Assembly: GCA_964530825.1 (NCBI GenBank)
Contig: CAZHCA010000003.1
Coordinates: 62,001 to 126,000, forward strand
DNA: 64,000 nt
Direction of reading: 5' to 3'
Source of the DNA: CAZHCA01 sp964530825
Lineage (GTDB): Bacteria; Bacteroidota; Bacteroidia; Chitinophagales; Saprospiraceae
The notes under the pieces were generated by a model. The model did no database searches. It had not been told where the DNA came from and saw nothing but the letters and a program-made list of their open reading frames with translations. Numbering within the stretch: position 1 is the first letter of the stretch; every line of letters begins with the position of its first letter. This document shows positions 52,977-61,851 of this stretch, piece by piece. The translations under genes and the position numbers were made by a program.

Positions 52977-54517
52977 ATGTCGGTCAGATCACTCGTCTTT
53001 TGGATACCCAACCGTTCTACTTCCCGGCGCCGCATCATCAGGATGTAGCTGTTCTGAAAGCCCAAAGGCTCCAGCCAGTTGATATTGTGATTTGCGGCAA
53101 ATTCTCGTTTCACGTAATGGTATACTGCATCGGCATCGGCAAGAAGCTGGTCACGGGTTTGTTGATCGGGCGAAAGAATGACCAAAAAGCCCGTACCGGT
53201 GTACTCCGGATAGAGGTCGATCTCCCCGTTTTTGGTGGCTTCGAAACATATCTTTGTACCGCCGAGTCCGGGCTTGACTTCGGTGTCCAGGTCGGTGTAC
53301 CCATTGATCAACTGGGCGAATAACTCGGCAAGAATGTATTGCTCGGTAAAAATTTTCGATCCGATCCGGATCACCTCCCCTCCCTGATTGCGATCCGGTC
53401 GGTAGAGGTCGAGTGACTCTAGGAAGTCGCGTGCCACTTTTTCGGGTGATGTTTTATTGAAGTCTACCTCGTAGTTGAGTTCAGTCATAATGGAGTCGTT
53501 GATCTTGCCGCTCAAAAGCTGGAGCGCAGCCCGCAGTTCGGGATAGCGCCGGTCGGTATCTTGGTTGAGAATGGGCACGCAATAGTAAGGAGGAAACGCA
53601 TTGCGATCGTCTTCGAGCAATGCCAGATTGTAAGCCTTGATGCGCCCGTCAGTACTGTAGCCGGCAATAATATCGACTTCTCCTTCTTTGACCGCCTTGT
53701 ACATCAGAGCCGAGCTAAGCATAACCGTATTAAAATTAAAACCATATTTTTCCTGCAAACCCGGATAACCGTCGTCACGCCCGGCAAATTCGGGCTCGAA
53801 GCCTGCGCGTAAACCACTGGTAAAAAAAGACGGCAGGAAGTAGAAAAAAGCAAATACCGGCACGGCCAGCATAGCGCCGCCGCTAACCCGCATTAACCGA
53901 TTGGCGGGTATGCGCTGCAGTATGCCCAGCACCTGATCCAGCAGGATGGCGAGCAGGGCGGCTGGTACCGCTCCGGCCAAAATCATTTGGTTGTTGTTCA
54001 GGGCGATACCGCCGAAGATGTATTCACCCAAACCGCCTGCCCCAATGTAGGCGGCCAGCGTGGCGATGCCCACGTTGATAACAGTAGCGGTACGCAGACC
54101 GGCGAAGATAACCGGTAGGGCGAGGGGCAGTTCTACCTTGCGCAAAATTTGCCAGCCGGTTAACCCCATACCTTTAGCTGCCTCCCGTACGGCGGGATCT
54201 ACCTCCTGAATCCCGGTATAGGTATTTCGAACAATAGGCAGCAGTGCATATAAGAAGAGGGCTACAATCGCCGGTTTCAGTCCAATCCCCAATACGGGCA
54301 ATAAAAAGCCCAGCAAAGCGATACTGGGTATGGTCTGCAAGATTCCCGCAACGCCTAAAAGCGGGGGCGCCAATTTTTCGTAGCGCGTGGCCAGAATACC
54401 ACTGGGAATAGCAATTAAGATCGCAATGAACAACGATAAGAAAGTGATGCCGATATGCTCCAAGGTAAGCTCGATCAACTTATCGCTATTCTCGGCCAAG
54501 TAGGTAAAAAAATTCAT
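52973..54517 (-). CDS. Glycine betaine/choline-type ABC transporter, permease fused to substrate-binding domain
   Basis: 514 residues. The N-terminal ~210 are the OpuCB/ProW-type permease with about five to six helices and the coupling motif near GMGLTGWQILRKVELPLALPVI. A further hydrophobic segment (about 215-240) leads to a C-terminal OpuAC-type solute-binding domain (about 245-514), starting RAGFEPEFAGRDDGYPGLQEKYG and including TEQYILAELFAQLINGY and TGTGFLVIL. Such fusions place the receptor on the outer face of the membrane and take up betaine or choline for osmoprotection. The ATPase gene is 9 bases upstream. Confidence 0.9.
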   Translation of the reverse strand: MNFFTYLAENSDKLIELTLEHIGITFLSLFIAILIAIPSGILATRYEKLAPPLLGVAGILQTIPSIALLGFLLPVLGIGLKPAIVALFLYALLPIVRNTYTGIQEVDPAVREAAKGMGLTGWQILRKVELPLALPVIFAGLRTATVINVGIATLAAYIGAGGLGEYIFGGIALNNNQMILAGAVPAALLAILLDQVLGILQRIPANRLMRVSGGAMLAVPVFAFFYFLPSFFTSGLRAGFEPEFAGRDDGYPGLQEKYGFNFNTVMLSSALMYKAVKEGEVDIIAGYSTDGRIKAYNLALLEDDRNAFPPYYCVPILNQDTDRRYPELRAALQLLSGKINDSIMTELNYEVDFNKTSPEKVARDFLESLDLYRPDRNQGGEVIRIGSKIFTEQYILAELFAQLINGYTDLDTEVKPGLGGTKICFEATKNGEIDLYPEYTGTGFLVILSPDQQTRDQLLADADAVYHYVKREFAANHNINWLEPLGFQNSYILMMRRREVERLGIQKTSDLTDI

Positions 54518-54526
54518 GGCAGCAGG

Positions 54527-55489
54527 TTAATGGGCGAGGAATTGGTAGTAGGCATCCATCAGTTCAGGCATAGCAAAATAGCGTTCCTGATTGTCTACCG
54601 CCAGGTGGCCGCTCCGGTTCAGATTGCTCACTTTCGTAAGGCGGGTGATTGCAGCCAGTAGGGTGTCGCGCTTTTTAAAGGCGATAATCTGCCGGGTTCC
54701 GTTTTCTTGTTCGGTTGGTAAGTAGGGGAACAGGTCGCCCAACCGTACAGTCTCCATCTCCAGTTGTAGCTTTTGTCCGGCCAAAAACTCCCGCACAAAG
54801 TCATTGGCGGGTCGGAAGAGCAGGTCTTTTGGTGTTCCCAATTGCTGGATCACACCTTCATCAAGCAGGCACACCTGGTCGCCCATCTCAAAGGCCTCTT
54901 CCACATCGTGCGTAACCATAATGATCGTTTTGGATGCCAGATCCTCCAAATCGCGAAACTCGCGCCGGATATCCTGTCGCGTGATTGGGTCGAGGGCACC
55001 GAAGGGTTCGTCCATTAGGATAATCGGCGGGTCGGCCGCCAACGCCCGAGCTATCCCGACGCGTTGCTGTTGGCCGCCACTCAAGGCCCTGGGGTATTTA
55101 GCGGCGTATTGGTCGGCCGGTAAATGGAGTTTTTCCATCAGGCTAAATACCCGGTCGCGGATCCAGCTTTCTTCTTTTTCCAGCAATCGTGGCACCAATG
55201 CAATATTGTCGTAAACGGTATAGTGGGGAAAAAGCCCCATATCCTGAATGACGTACCCCATATTGCGCCGCAACTCGTGCGCGGGCAGATTGGTCACATC
55301 TTCCTCATTGACCAGAATTTGCCCGCCGCTGGGCTCAATGAGGCGGTTGATCATTTTCAGCGTGGTTGTCTTTCCGCTGCCGCTGGTCCCGATGAGGGCC
55401 AATGTTTGCCCGGTCGGTATGGCAAAAGATACCCGGTCTACGGCAGTGAAGTTGCCGAACCGCTTTGTCAGGTCACGTACTTCGATCAT
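54527..55489 (-). CDS. Glycine betaine-type ABC transporter ATPase (OpuA/ProV-like)
   Basis: 320 residues from MIEVRDLTKRFGNF; 11 extra upstream residues are not family-like. Walker A GTSGSGKTT near 38-46, Q-loop region YVIQDMGLFPHY, signature LSGGQQQR, Walker B ILMDEPFGALDPITR, H-loop THDVEEA. The C-terminal 80 residues resemble CBS-like tails of OpuA proteins but are degenerate. It sits between pgeF (10-base gap) and the permease-receptor gene (9-base gap). Confidence 0.93.
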   Translation of the reverse strand: MIEVRDLTKRFGNFTAVDRVSFAIPTGQTLALIGTSGSGKTTTLKMINRLIEPSGGQILVNEEDVTNLPAHELRRNMGYVIQDMGLFPHYTVYDNIALVPRLLEKEESWIRDRVFSLMEKLHLPADQYAAKYPRALSGGQQQRVGIARALAADPPIILMDEPFGALDPITRQDIRREFRDLEDLASKTIIMVTHDVEEAFEMGDQVCLLDEGVIQQLGTPKDLLFRPANDFVREFLAGQKLQLEMETVRLGDLFPYLPTEQENGTRQIIAFKKRDTLLAAITRLTKVSNLNRSGHLAVDNQERYFAMPELMDAYYQFLAH

Positions 55490-55499
55490 ATTGAGTCCG

Positions 55500-56261
55500 T
55501 TAAAGTGTAGGCCGGCGCCCAATGACGGCCAACATGCGACCCGTGGCCCCTTGCTCCCGGCGATGTGAAAAGAAAATTTCGGTTTGGGAAAAGGTAGATA
55601 AATGAGCCATCTCCACCTGGGAAGCCGGAACGCCTAACCCGGTCAACTGCTCTAAATTAGCTTTTTTGAGGTCAACAAAAAATTTTCTCTTTTTGGGGTC
55701 CCATTTCTTACAGGTTTTTGAAAAATGTTGGCCTACCTCCGGACCTACCTCATAATCGGGTCCGCTGATGGAGGGTCCAATGTATATCCGGCAGTCAATT
55801 GGCCGTGTACCGTAAGCTTTTTGCATCTGCCGGAGTAGATTGCGCCCTACGCCCGCTACCGTACCGCGCCACCCAGCATGGGCAGCACCGACTGCACCGG
55901 TAGCCGGGTCGAAAACCAACAGCGGGACACAATCGGCAACGGTAATAGTGAGCAGCAAACCCGGCTTATCGGTCATAAGTGCATCGTACCCCTCGTATTG
56001 CCCCGGTGCTGTCAACTCAAGTACCTGGTTGCCGTGCACCTGATGGCTACCCGCCTCAGACCCTGCTGGAAAGCCAAGGGCAGTAAAAAAACGGCGGCGG
56101 TTTTCCCGCACCGCCCCCGGATCATCGAGGGTGTGTAAACCAAGATTAAGCGTAGCGAAGGGCGGACGGCTTACGCCCCCGTGGCGCGTACTTTGAGCGG
56201 CTATTACGCCTGGATAATCTCGAAAAACGGTAGGCAAAACCGCCATTTTACCAACGTCCAT
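55500..56261 (-). CDS. pgeF: Peptidoglycan editing factor PgeF (YfiH, laccase-domain)
   Basis: 253 residues (247 if it starts at the second Met, 56246). Zinc-binding residues appear in SHQVHGNQV (about 75-84), ADCVPLLVFDP (about 117) and GAAHAGWRGTVAG (about 133). The laccase-domain family removes L-Ser wrongly joined to UDP-MurNAc in place of L-Ala, and some members are reported as purine nucleosidases/phosphorylases. The stop is 10 bases from the ABC ATPase start, so they may be co-transcribed. A TATTTTTG box (56317-56324) lies upstream. Confidence 0.9.
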   Translation of the reverse strand: MDVGKMAVLPTVFRDYPGVIAAQSTRHGGVSRPPFATLNLGLHTLDDPGAVRENRRRFFTALGFPAGSEAGSHQVHGNQVLELTAPGQYEGYDALMTDKPGLLLTITVADCVPLLVFDPATGAVGAAHAGWRGTVAGVGRNLLRQMQKAYGTRPIDCRIYIGPSISGPDYEVGPEVGQHFSKTCKKWDPKKRKFFVDLKKANLEQLTGLGVPASQVEMAHLSTFSQTEIFFSHRREQGATGRMLAVIGRRPTL

Positions 56262-56316
56262 AAAGATTCTGTTTGGTGAGATCCGGAAAACTAGCCGGTG
56301 GTGTGTAATTTTAAAG

Positions 56317-56324
56317 CAAAAATA
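56317..56324 (-). promoter_or_regulatory. -7 promoter box for pgeF
   Basis: TATTTTTG on the minus strand, an exact TAnnTTTG match, 56 bases before the pgeF ATG. On the plus strand a TAATTTTA (56306-56313), one base off, faces the divergent beta-helix gene. Confidence 0.5.
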
Positions 56325-56330
56325 AAAGCT

Positions 56331-57008
56331 ATGTCCAGCTTCGAAAATATGCTCGCGGGACTATTTGACCTGAAATATTCCCTGGCAGGTCCATTCCTGG
56401 CTTCCAGACGTTATCCCTGGGAGCTGCTGCCCGAATTAGGTCAAATTATTCGGCACCTGGCCAGCCAATTGCCTTCCGACTACCGCGAAATCCGGCCGGG
56501 GGTTTGGGTAGGACCGGGCGCCCGTGTTGCCGAGAGTGCAGTTTTCACCGGACCGGCCATCGTTGGCAGCGGCAGTGAGGTACGCCCCGGTGCCTACGTA
56601 AGGCAAAACGTTTTGGCAGGCGAGCATGTCGTAATCGGGCATGCAACCGAAGTCAAGAATGCCGTCCTTTTCGATCGAGTACAGGTGCCACACTTCAATT
56701 ACGTGGGCGACTCCATCCTAGGTCTTAAAGCGCACTTGGGCGCAGGTGCGATCATTTCTAACTTCAAATCAACGGCCGACGAAATCCATATCCAGTGGGC
56801 GGAAGAAAAAATCTCCACCGGCCTGCATAAGTTCGGCGCCTTGGTCGGCGACCGGGTAGAAATCGGTTGTAATGCCGTCCTTTTTCCAGGAACTATCGTA
56901 GGGAAAGAAACCATTATCTATCCGCTGCTGCCAGCACGAGGTACCATTCCTGCCAAAGTGATCAAAAAAAATAATGGCAAGACGTACCGTCAAGATTCAC
57001 GGGGTTAA
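56331..57008 (+). CDS. Left-handed beta-helix (LpxA-like) acyl/nucleotidyltransferase-family protein
   Basis: 225 residues from MSSFENMLAGLFDL; 11 upstream residues are not family-like. After a helical N-terminus (about 1-60), hexapeptide repeats form a left-handed beta-helix: WVGPGARVAESAVFTGPAIVGSGSEVRPGAYV, then EHVVIGHATEVKNAVLFD, YVGDSILGLKAHLGAGA and VEIGCNAVLFPGTIVGKETI. The pattern resembles the C-terminal half of GlmU-like proteins and Bacteroidota homologues, without the pyrophosphorylase domain. Substrate unknown. Divergent from pgeF. Confidence 0.8.
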   Translation: MSSFENMLAGLFDLKYSLAGPFLASRRYPWELLPELGQIIRHLASQLPSDYREIRPGVWVGPGARVAESAVFTGPAIVGSGSEVRPGAYVRQNVLAGEHVVIGHATEVKNAVLFDRVQVPHFNYVGDSILGLKAHLGAGAIISNFKSTADEIHIQWAEEKISTGLHKFGALVGDRVEIGCNAVLFPGTIVGKETIIYPLLPARGTIPAKVIKKNNGKTYRQDSRG

Positions 57009-57097
57009 CTGCCGCAACGGACAGGCGATAAAAATTATTTACCTTTCTAAGGTGAAATAGAAGCCCAAGACATTGTTCACCTCCAAAATACCACCAC

Positions 57098-57502
57098 ATG
57101 AAATCCATCTTTCAACTATTCATTTTTGCTGGCCTTTTAAACTTGTTAGCTTGCTCCCCCAAAACCAATGTAGGGTCGGATGTAACTTACTCATTCGACT
57201 GTATCGACCAGGACAAGATTCGCCCGAACGCTCCAACCACAATGGAGTATGCACCGGTTTGTGGTTGCGATGGCCGCACCTACCCCAACCCCGGAACGGC
57301 TGTCAATAATGGAGTAACTAGCTATACCGACGGGACGTGTCCTTGCCAGATCGAACGGAAAGATCAGCGCCCCTGCACGCGGGAGTACAAACCCGTATGC
57401 GGTTGCAACGGCGAGACCTACAGCAACGATTGCGCAGCACTAAATGCTGGGGTCACCGCTTGGGAAGCAGGCACCTGTGAAGAAAACGGGAACGGGGACT
57501 AA
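57098..57502 (+). CDS. Lipoprotein with two Kazal-type domains
   Basis: 134 residues. Lipobox LLAC with Cys near 19. Two Kazal-type inhibitor-like modules follow: the first about 34-82 (YAPVCGCDGRTYPNPG), the second about 84-129 (YKPVCGCNGETYSNDC). In the first, two cysteines found in the second (RPC and NDC) are replaced (RPN and NPG), so one disulfide appears lost. Kazal domains inhibit serine proteases; a role in protecting the cell surface from secreted proteases is possible. An imperfect TACCTTTC box lies 50-60 bases upstream, and a strong terminator follows. Confidence 0.88.
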   Translation: MKSIFQLFIFAGLLNLLACSPKTNVGSDVTYSFDCIDQDKIRPNAPTTMEYAPVCGCDGRTYPNPGTAVNNGVTSYTDGTCPCQIERKDQRPCTREYKPVCGCNGETYSNDCAALNAGVTAWEAGTCEENGNGD

Positions 57503-57513
57503 AAATACTTTCC

Positions 57514-57552
57514 AAATCGGGCGGCTGGACAGGAGTTCCAGCCGCCCGATTT
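57514..57552. terminator. Bidirectional intrinsic terminator
   Basis: AAATCGGGCGGCTGGA pairs with TCCAGCCGCCCGATTT (16 bp, perfect) around a 7-base loop, flanked by A on one side and T on the other. It lies between the convergent Kazal lipoprotein and lytic transglycosylase genes and can serve both. Confidence 0.85.
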
Positions 57553-57573
57553 ATTCAAGGTATTTGCGTCTGA

Positions 57574-58665
57574 TTAAATTTCGCGCCAGGTTTTGCGGAA
57601 AAGACAAGCATCCGGCGTATCAAGGTGCTTCTCGCCTTGTGGTAACACCGGCTTACTTCCAGCGGGTTGGGGCATGAGAAATTGCACAGCCAACTGATAA
57701 TTCCGCATTTCATAACAGGCGAATTCCGGTTGGCGGGTAGCTGCCTGCAGCGGTTTTTTTAGCTGATAACGATGCAAGTCATCAATATTGGCAATTGGCA
57801 GCAATAAAGTGCGCCCCTTGGCAGAGGCAGGAATCCGGTTGGTAATGTACTGAGGGTTGAGTTGCAGTAATACTGCCTCGTCGATACCACAGAAGGCGGC
57901 AAAATCCTTCAGGTCTAATTTCTGGTAAATGGTTTGTTTTACAAATGGTTTTTGCAAGTATTCCGGAAGGTATGGTTCCAGTCCATGCAATTCATAGAAA
58001 CTAAGTAAATAAGCAGCTGCGATATAGCGTGCAATGTACTGCCGGGTTTGGCGGGGCAGTAACGGCTGAATCTTGGCAAAATCAACTGATCCGGTCTGGC
58101 GGATTGCACGACTTACCTGTGCCGGACCGCAATTGTAAGCAGCTAAGGCCAAGTACCAATCACAGAACTCGCCGTACAGGTCTTGCAAAAAAGCTACGGC
58201 AGCCCGCGTAGAGGCTTCGGGATCATTGCGCTCGTCGTAGGTAGAATCTATCCGGAGGTCGTAAGCGCGGGCAGTGGCGGGCATGAACTGCCACAAACCG
58301 CTCGCCCCAGCATACGAGACCGCACGGGGTGAAAGCCGGGATTCGACCACCGGAAGGTACCGTAGTACCTGAGGCATGTTGTTAGCTGCTAAGTAATCAT
58401 CGAATAAAGGAAAGTAGTAGGTCGCCCGCCCAAGCATTACCTCCGTAGCTTTTCGCCCGGGTCCCAGATAACCCTGAATATGTTTTTTCACTTCGGGACT
58501 AGAAAGGGCTTCGAGCGGAAAATCGACAAGATCAAAGTCGTAACGGAGCGTTGTTCCTTGGTTAGCCCCGCTAATCGACGCTGCTGAAGAAGCATTAGCC
58601 TTGCCCTGTTGCCAATAGAAAAGCACCAGTAAGATTAAGTAAACGGTTTTTGTACAAAATCCCAT
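57574..58665 (-). CDS. MltD-type lytic transglycosylase
   Basis: 363 residues. Signal peptide (about 1-26). The SLT domain (about 105-225) has the catalytic Glu in VVESRLSPRAVSYAGASGLWQFMP and the later AALAAYNCGPAQVSRAIR stretch, as in MltD/Slt70-like enzymes that cut the glycan strand of peptidoglycan. The C-terminal part (about 255-300, LKDFAAFCGIDEAVLLQLNPQY) resembles a LysM peptidoglycan-binding domain. The rest is a low-complexity tail. It shares the terminator at 57514-57552 with the Kazal gene. Confidence 0.9.
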   Translation of the reverse strand: MGFCTKTVYLILLVLFYWQQGKANASSAASISGANQGTTLRYDFDLVDFPLEALSSPEVKKHIQGYLGPGRKATEVMLGRATYYFPLFDDYLAANNMPQVLRYLPVVESRLSPRAVSYAGASGLWQFMPATARAYDLRIDSTYDERNDPEASTRAAVAFLQDLYGEFCDWYLALAAYNCGPAQVSRAIRQTGSVDFAKIQPLLPRQTRQYIARYIAAAYLLSFYELHGLEPYLPEYLQKPFVKQTIYQKLDLKDFAAFCGIDEAVLLQLNPQYITNRIPASAKGRTLLLPIANIDDLHRYQLKKPLQAATRQPEFACYEMRNYQLAVQFLMPQPAGSKPVLPQGEKHLDTPDACLFRKTWREI

Positions 58666-59000
58666 GATTCATTTATGATTTGTGTAGCTATAATATGTGT
58701 CCTTGGTTTTCTGCAGGTTTTTGCTAACTATTCAGTGACCACTCGATTTGTCATGGGGTGGCGCAGAGAAGGACGAAATGTTGAATAGCGGATAGATCTA
58801 CCGGCAAGAGTAGATAGAAAGGCAGATAAACCTCAGACTAGCTCTACTACATTTTACTGAAGGAGCATAAATTTGTTGTCAAAAAGAACAATAAAATTCG
58901 AAACCCAATCTGAGCGATTGAGCAATAAAAAATTACAAAATCAAAAAACACCAATAGATCACCCTAAATACCGTTCGCTAACAAAGAACCGACGGCTGCA
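58666..59000. other. Intergenic region upstream of the lytic transglycosylase
   Basis: 335 bases, AT-rich, no coding frame. A plus-strand TAAATTTG (58868-58875) matches the -7 consensus but no plus-strand gene follows, so I do not call it. No exact box faces the transglycosylase. Confidence 0.55.
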
Positions 59001-59453
59001 TCAGTACCAGCCCGCTCCGTAGTTCTGGAATGGCCAAGGTATACCGATAAGAAGTAAAACCAGGGCGATCAAAAAGAAATAAAACGTCGTTTTAAATTTC
59101 TTTATGTCGGTCCCGGCGCGCTTGGCACGGCTGTAGCCAACGGTGATTACAATGATGGCCAACAGCATGAGGGAAAAATGTTCAACCGTGTAAAAACGAC
59201 TGATCTCATTCTCCATGACATCGGGTGTAAAGGCGACTTTAGGGCTGATAAAATACAAGACCAGCCCCATGACAAGTTGTATGTGCGCAAAAATCAGCGT
59301 CAGCAGGCTCCAGCGGCGGTCGCTCTTGGTATAGCTTTTACCGTACTGCCAATTGATCATAGCGGTGAGTAACGTGATGATGAGAAAGAATAAAACTAGC
59401 CAGCGCGTGCCAGAGTGAGAAGCCTGGAGAATGGTATAGATCTTATCGTTCAT
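59001..59453 (-). CDS. Small cytochrome b-like membrane protein
   Basis: 150 residues from MNDKIYTILQASHSGTRWL; 23 extra upstream residues are not hydrophobic or family-like. Four hydrophobic segments (about 17-38, 54-75, 88-108 and 124-146) include His at about 12 and 57 and one near 91 (EHFSLMLLAII), as seen in a small Bacteroidota family often labelled cytochrome b. Heme binding is plausible but not proven. It follows the GNAT gene after about 100 bases on the same strand. Confidence 0.65.
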   Translation of the reverse strand: MNDKIYTILQASHSGTRWLVLFFLIITLLTAMINWQYGKSYTKSDRRWSLLTLIFAHIQLVMGLVLYFISPKVAFTPDVMENEISRFYTVEHFSLMLLAIIVITVGYSRAKRAGTDIKKFKTTFYFFLIALVLLLIGIPWPFQNYGAGWY

Positions 59454-59555
59454 TTTGGTAGGAATACGTTTTTTTACTACTAATGCACCCGCTCCCAAGC
59501 GGCTGGCGCAAAAATACGACAATTAGAGCACTCAGACACACTGGAATTACAAGCA

Positions 59556-59873
59556 CTAGCTGCCTACCCGGAATCCCGGTAACAAGAGATCCTGATACTC
59601 GGGGTGGGTGCGCATGTAAGAAGCCATATAAGGACAAAGCGGCATAACGCGGTAGTGCTGTTGCCGGGCGTAATTCAGTGCGGTTTTTGCGAGCGTGCTC
59701 GCCAGGCCGTTCCCTTCCAGCGAGGGCGGCACTTCCGTATGGGTAAAAATGATCTTTTCTTTACTAATCATATACTCTGCTACGGCAACCTGCCCGTCGA
59801 TGGTGATCTCGAAGCGCTGGCGCGCCGGATTGTGAACTACCTGAATATGCTCGGGATTTACGTGCATAGTCAA
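59556..59873 (-). CDS. YjdJ-type small GNAT N-acetyltransferase
   Basis: 105 residues, starting MTMHVNPEHIQ or two codons later. The GNAT fold is short, as in the YjdJ/PF14542-like group: QVAVAEYMISKEKIIFTHTEVPPSLEGNGLASTLAKTALNYARQQHYRVMPLCPYMASYMRTHPEY. The acetyl-CoA loop is in EGNGLASTLAK. The substrate is unknown. The start is 6 bases after the stop of the CDGSH/4Fe-4S gene; in E. coli the yjdI and yjdJ genes are adjacent, so the pairing is conserved. Confidence 0.85.
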   Translation of the reverse strand: MTMHVNPEHIQVVHNPARQRFEITIDGQVAVAEYMISKEKIIFTHTEVPPSLEGNGLASTLAKTALNYARQQHYRVMPLCPYMASYMRTHPEYQDLLLPGFRVGS

Positions 59874-59879
59874 CTCGAA

Positions 59880-60311
59880 TTAGCCTTTAAAATCGACTTT
59901 GCGATGGCTGCCATCGCAAAATGGTTTTTTACCGGAGGCCCCGCAACGACATAACGCAGTCGGCCCTTCCTGTTGCAGGGTACTGCCATCCGGCAATTCG
60001 ATGGTAATCGCTCCGGACACCAGCAAAGGTCCGTCGGGCATCACCTTCACCTGATTCGAACCGGCTTGGGATTTCCTTTCACGGCCATCGTTCCAAGAAA
60101 AATCCAAAGCACCCGATGGACATTTTTTTACCGTTTCTACAATAGATTCCGAATCGGCGGCCGTGGGGTCAATCCAGGGCCGACGGTCGGCATCGAAAAC
60201 GCCCGGCAAGTTCCGGACACATTTTTCGGAATGTATGCAAAGACTAGGTTTCCAGAGGATGGTAACCTCGCCATTAGTGTATTCCTTTTGTTTGACATCT
60301 CGTAAACTCAT
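59880..60311 (-). CDS. Fe-S protein: YjdI-like (Fer4_19) domain fused to CDGSH
   Basis: 143 residues from MSLRDVKQKEY; 32 upstream residues overlap the APC gene's end and are not family-like. N-terminal YjdI-like region (about 12-75) has Cys in WKPSLCIHSEKCVRNLP and VKKCPSGALDF. The C-terminal CDGSH motif is CRCGASGKKPFCDGSH (about 121-136), which binds a 2Fe-2S cluster through three Cys and one His. These are redox or Fe-S transfer modules; joining the two in one chain beside a GNAT suggests a modification or sensing unit. Role unknown. Confidence 0.85.
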   Translation of the reverse strand: MSLRDVKQKEYTNGEVTILWKPSLCIHSEKCVRNLPGVFDADRRPWIDPTAADSESIVETVKKCPSGALDFSWNDGRERKSQAGSNQVKVMPDGPLLVSGAITIELPDGSTLQQEGPTALCRCGASGKKPFCDGSHRKVDFKG

Positions 60312-60345
60312 GATAGCAAAACACCCGGATAGGGGTATTGTTTTG

Positions 60346-61728
60346 TCAGCCTTCGCGCTGCGTAGCCGCACGGGCTTTTTGGGGCAGCTCGTATGGAGCC
60401 TTTCCATTGTCCTTTGCCTTAGCGATTCGGTGCCTGGCGATCCTTCGACTAATTAGAAAAGTAAACCCGCCGATCACCAGGTTCAATAGTCCGATGGCGC
60501 TTTCCCAGGGCCGGTTTTTGATCAGGAACCAAAAGAACCATCCGCTGAAGCCTAGGTATATCAACTGCGGCAACGGGAACCCGGGGCTCCGGTAATATGG
60601 CGCCCTAGCAGGATGGCGCCAGCGCAACCGTATCATGCCCAGCACGGCTAAAGCGGAAAACAATTGGAGCAAAAAACTGCAGTACAATAGTACCTGCTCG
60701 TAACTGCCTGTCCATACGAACAATAAACTGACCAATGCCTGAAACCAGATGGCCCGAACGGGAATACCGTGGCGGTTTTCCCGGCTCAGCGGCCTCCAGA
60801 GGGTATAATCCCGGGCCATTGCGCGCAATACCCGGGAGCCTGCCCAAACCATGGCGCTAATCCCGGCAATCAGCAACAACGCAATGAATAAACTGGTAAT
60901 CTGGCCGCCACGAGCTCCCAAAATATGCTCGGCAAAAACATGTCCAACTTCAATTTTTCCGCGTAACTGCTCCATGGGAACTGCTCGCAAAAAAACCAGC
61001 TGAAGGGCAAGATAAAGCAGGGTTACTACTACGGCGCCCCCCAGCAGGCCACGGGGGAGGTTAACCTGCGGCTTTCGGATTTCGCCTACGATGTAGGCCG
61101 CAGCGTTCCACCCTGAAAATGCATAGACCACGTAGGCCAAGGCTACCGCAGCTGCCGGGCTACCCCAGCTAACCGTCGACGACTGCCCGGCCTCAGCAGG
61201 GGGATCAATATGGTCAGCGACCCACCATCCCAGACCAATAAAACCCAACATGAGTAATACATTCATCAGCGTCAGGCTCAATTGAAACCCACTACTGCGA
61301 CGTAAGTGATAGGAGTGTAATAAAGAAGTCAGGACGATGACGATCGTGGCGCTGCCGTTCGCCCACTCCGGCCATACGGCTATCAGGTAGGCTTGCATGC
61401 CCATGGCCGACAAAGCGATCGGCGCCGCAAACCCGACGGTGAGCGACACCCACCCCGCCAGGTATCCCAGAAAGGGGTGAAAAACTTCAGATAAGTAATG
61501 ATACTCTCCTCCCGAAGCTGGCAATCGAGATCCAAGCTCAGCATAACTCAAAGCACCGCACAAGGCCAACACCCCTCCGACCAACCAAATGGCCATAATT
61601 GCCCCAGTGTGCTGCAGGTGATTCAATTGTAAGCCCAGGGTGGTGAACGCACCGGTTCCCACCATATTGGCAATGACTATAGCCGCGGCACTACGCCACC
61701 CGATTTTATATTGCTGCTTCGCCCGCAT
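60346..61728 (-). CDS. APC-family amino acid permease
   Basis: 460 residues with about 12 predicted membrane helices. The start IGWRSAAAIVIANMVGTGAFTTLG matches the first APC helix with its conserved GxG break. The following LCGALSYAELGSRLPASGGEYHYLSEVFHPFLGYLAGW is the family signature. Likely a secondary transporter of amino acids or amines; the specific substrate is not readable. The gap to the Fe-S gene is 34 bases. Confidence 0.9.
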   Translation of the reverse strand: MRAKQQYKIGWRSAAAIVIANMVGTGAFTTLGLQLNHLQHTGAIMAIWLVGGVLALCGALSYAELGSRLPASGGEYHYLSEVFHPFLGYLAGWVSLTVGFAAPIALSAMGMQAYLIAVWPEWANGSATIVIVLTSLLHSYHLRRSSGFQLSLTLMNVLLMLGFIGLGWWVADHIDPPAEAGQSSTVSWGSPAAAVALAYVVYAFSGWNAAAYIVGEIRKPQVNLPRGLLGGAVVVTLLYLALQLVFLRAVPMEQLRGKIEVGHVFAEHILGARGGQITSLFIALLLIAGISAMVWAGSRVLRAMARDYTLWRPLSRENRHGIPVRAIWFQALVSLLFVWTGSYEQVLLYCSFLLQLFSALAVLGMIRLRWRHPARAPYYRSPGFPLPQLIYLGFSGWFFWFLIKNRPWESAIGLLNLVIGGFTFLISRRIARHRIAKAKDNGKAPYELPQKARAATQREG

Positions 61729-61851
61729 ACTTTTTGTTGCTCCTATCGTTTCCTTGTCCTTTCGGAGAAGGCGGGGCCGCCTAATTTATGTATCCTTAAC
61801 GGACTATTGGACAATACATATCTTAATAGAATACTAAAATTGGGTTTCGCA

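Noticed and set aside
58868..58875. TAAATTTG on the plus strand
   Set aside because: It matches the -7 consensus, but no plus-strand gene follows for over 4 kb.
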